Positions 4,578 to 5,542 of a DNA stretch of 5,542 nucleotides are shown here, in pieces; positions within the stretch are counted from its first letter, which is position 1; the number at the start of each line of letters is the position of its first letter. The DNA lies in contig SKYC01000251.1 of the NCBI GenBank assembly GCA_007128085.1, forward strand, positions 1 to 5,542, in the 5' to 3' direction. Below the pieces are notes generated by a model. The model saw nothing but the letters and a program-made list of their open reading frames with translations. It was not told the DNA's origin and searched no databases. A program made the position numbers and the translations under genes. The stretch comes from Saprospiraceae bacterium. GTDB taxonomy: Bacteria > Bacteroidota > Bacteroidia > Chitinophagales > Saprospiraceae.

Positions 4578-5492
4578 TTACAATAATCCCTTATTCTTTA
4601 ATACTTTCACCACTTCCTCTTCTGTCATGGAAACAATTTTAGCGATAAGTGGAATTTCAATCCCCTCCCTGAAGCTGCTGAAAATTACTTGAAGTTTGTT
4701 TTCTAAATTCCCCTCTTGTCTTCCTTCTTGTCTCCCTTCTTGTCTCCCTTCTTGCCTTCCCTCTAATTTGGCAGTTTCAATCATACTTTTAGATACCTGT
4801 AAACTTTTCAGGTGTTGATCGTACTCTTGTTTTCTTGTTGCATCCATTTTATCGTATTTTAAGCGTTGTTCTACTTTATCAAGCCCTTTAGCCCCCAATG
4901 CTTTGGGGGGAAGTTCTGAGTTTTTGAGGTAATAGATCCATTCGTCCAGACTATTTTTGGCCACATCGTCAAAATTATTGACTTTAATCAGGTAGTACTC
5001 CGGATACAATTCTCCTGGATTTTCTCTTTTAAAGTGTCGTATCTGCGATGAGGACAGTTTTAGCGTATCGTTGTAATTTAAGCCATTGAACTCCATGGAT
5101 CCCCGGTATAAATAATCTTCACCCTGACCGAGGTCAAAGTAAAGTATATTGACCGAATAAACCTTTCTGACTTGCGTATAAGGTTCACCGGCTGAGATGT
5201 ATTCGGTAATCACTTTTGAAGTACCGAAAAGCATCCTTTGAAAATAATCTACCTCGCTGTAATACTGCACTTCTATGATGATTAATTCCTCTCGATCATT
5301 TTCGCAGAGCAGGTCCAATTGATTGTAACGGTCATCTTCCTCGGTCTTGTTACTCTCGGACTCCAGCAGGCTTTGAATCTTCACTTCCTGCATCAACAAC
5401 TCTGACAAAAAGCCCTCTAAGATATCAAAATTGGCTTTTTGCCTCAACAGTCTTTTAATGGCCCAGTCGAAGCTAACCAACGTTCTTTTCAT
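4578..5492 (-). CDS. Rpn-family PD-(D/E)XK nuclease (putative transposase family)
   Basis: A complete 304-residue protein of the Rpn / PD-(D/E)XK nuclease-transposase family, whose characterised members cut DNA and, when full length, can be toxic and act in phage defence. The N-terminal FDWAIKRLLRQKANFDILEGFLSELL (8-33) matches the family opening. The active site is visible as D60 in NQLDLL and E74-V-Q76 in IIIEVQ, with Gln in place of the usual Lys, as in other Rpn proteins. FQRMLFGTSKVITEYI (84-99) follows. The C-terminal helical domain starts near GLDKVEQRLKYD (203-214) and contains four GRQE repeats (246-261). Internal Met residues at 216 and 237 could start a small C-terminal protein. 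Two orphan copies of that domain follow on the same strand. The ATG at 5492 is chosen because it begins the domain; a nearby upstream ATG stops after three codons. Confidence 0.92.
   Translation of the reverse strand: MKRTLVSFDWAIKRLLRQKANFDILEGFLSELLMQEVKIQSLLESESNKTEEDDRYNQLDLLCENDREELIIIEVQYYSEVDYFQRMLFGTSKVITEYISAGEPYTQVRKVYSVNILYFDLGQGEDYLYRGSMEFNGLNYNDTLKLSSSQIRHFKRENPGELYPEYYLIKVNNFDDVAKNSLDEWIYYLKNSELPPKALGAKGLDKVEQRLKYDKMDATRKQEYDQHLKSLQVSKSMIETAKLEGRQEGRQEGRQEGRQEGNLENKLQVIFSSFREGIEIPLIAKIVSMTEEEVVKVLKNKGLL
4710..4760 (-). repeat. GRQE tetrapeptide repeat, 4 units
   Basis: Four in-frame 12-bp units plus a closing Gly codon in the C-terminal helix of the full-length Rpn protein (residues 245-261). 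The units differ at synonymous positions, so the array is not brand new, but such arrays can still gain or lose units by slippage without shifting the frame. Confidence 0.9.
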
Positions 5493-5542
5493 CCTAGCAT
5501 CGTAATTTTAACACCTAAGATAAGAAAAAAATTCTATTTTAC

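Overview
The window looks like accessory chromosomal DNA from a Bacteroidota bacterium, probably a Cytophagia/Flavobacteriia-like lineage. Four things support this: AT-rich sequence, genes that start without Shine-Dalgarno sites, a TAnnTTTG-type -7 promoter box upstream of the cold-shock gene, and protein families best known from this phylum (an ABC ATPase with a small membrane partner, an N-terminal winged-helix Fic protein, and Rpn/PD-(D/E)XK proteins with GRQE repeats). No species can be named from the sequence.

Layout. Positions 1-1048 are non-coding: about three and a half tandem copies of a ~250-bp repeat carrying a CCACGCC/GGCGTGG hairpin and CGCAAAG motifs. The third copy is interrupted by a ~221-bp insert with CTTTGCG motifs in the opposite orientation. 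The array runs right up to the stop codon of a minus-strand gene pair: a 99-residue membrane protein (2118-1819) followed by an ABC ATPase (1721-1056) whose D-loop lacks its usual Asp. Upstream on the same strand, 2746-2264 encodes a winged-helix protein that ends just after a Fic inhibitory motif (SSQIEGN). It is the N-terminal half of a Fic protein without the catalytic domain. Its upstream region has four GCTCA half-sites arranged symmetrically about one dyad, a likely operator.

Positions 2830-3360 hold a pair of short inverted repeats, a promoter and a long structured leader for a plus-strand cold-shock protein (3361-3555), which ends in a strong intrinsic terminator (3701-3733).

The right third is the most interesting part. 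A full-length Rpn-family nuclease (5492-4578, minus) is followed on the same strand by two orphan copies of its own C-terminal domain (4493-4233 and 4156-3860). The copies are separated by homologous spacers and carry 4, 3 and 0 copies of the GRQE tetrapeptide. In characterised Rpn systems, small C-terminal proteins translated from within the rpn gene (RpnS) neutralise the toxic full-length nuclease (RpnL), and the helix at their dimer interface can carry four-residue repeats. The array here may therefore be a toxin-antitoxin or phage-defence locus in which the antitoxin module has been copied out as separate genes. That functional reading is inference; the sequence architecture is directly visible.
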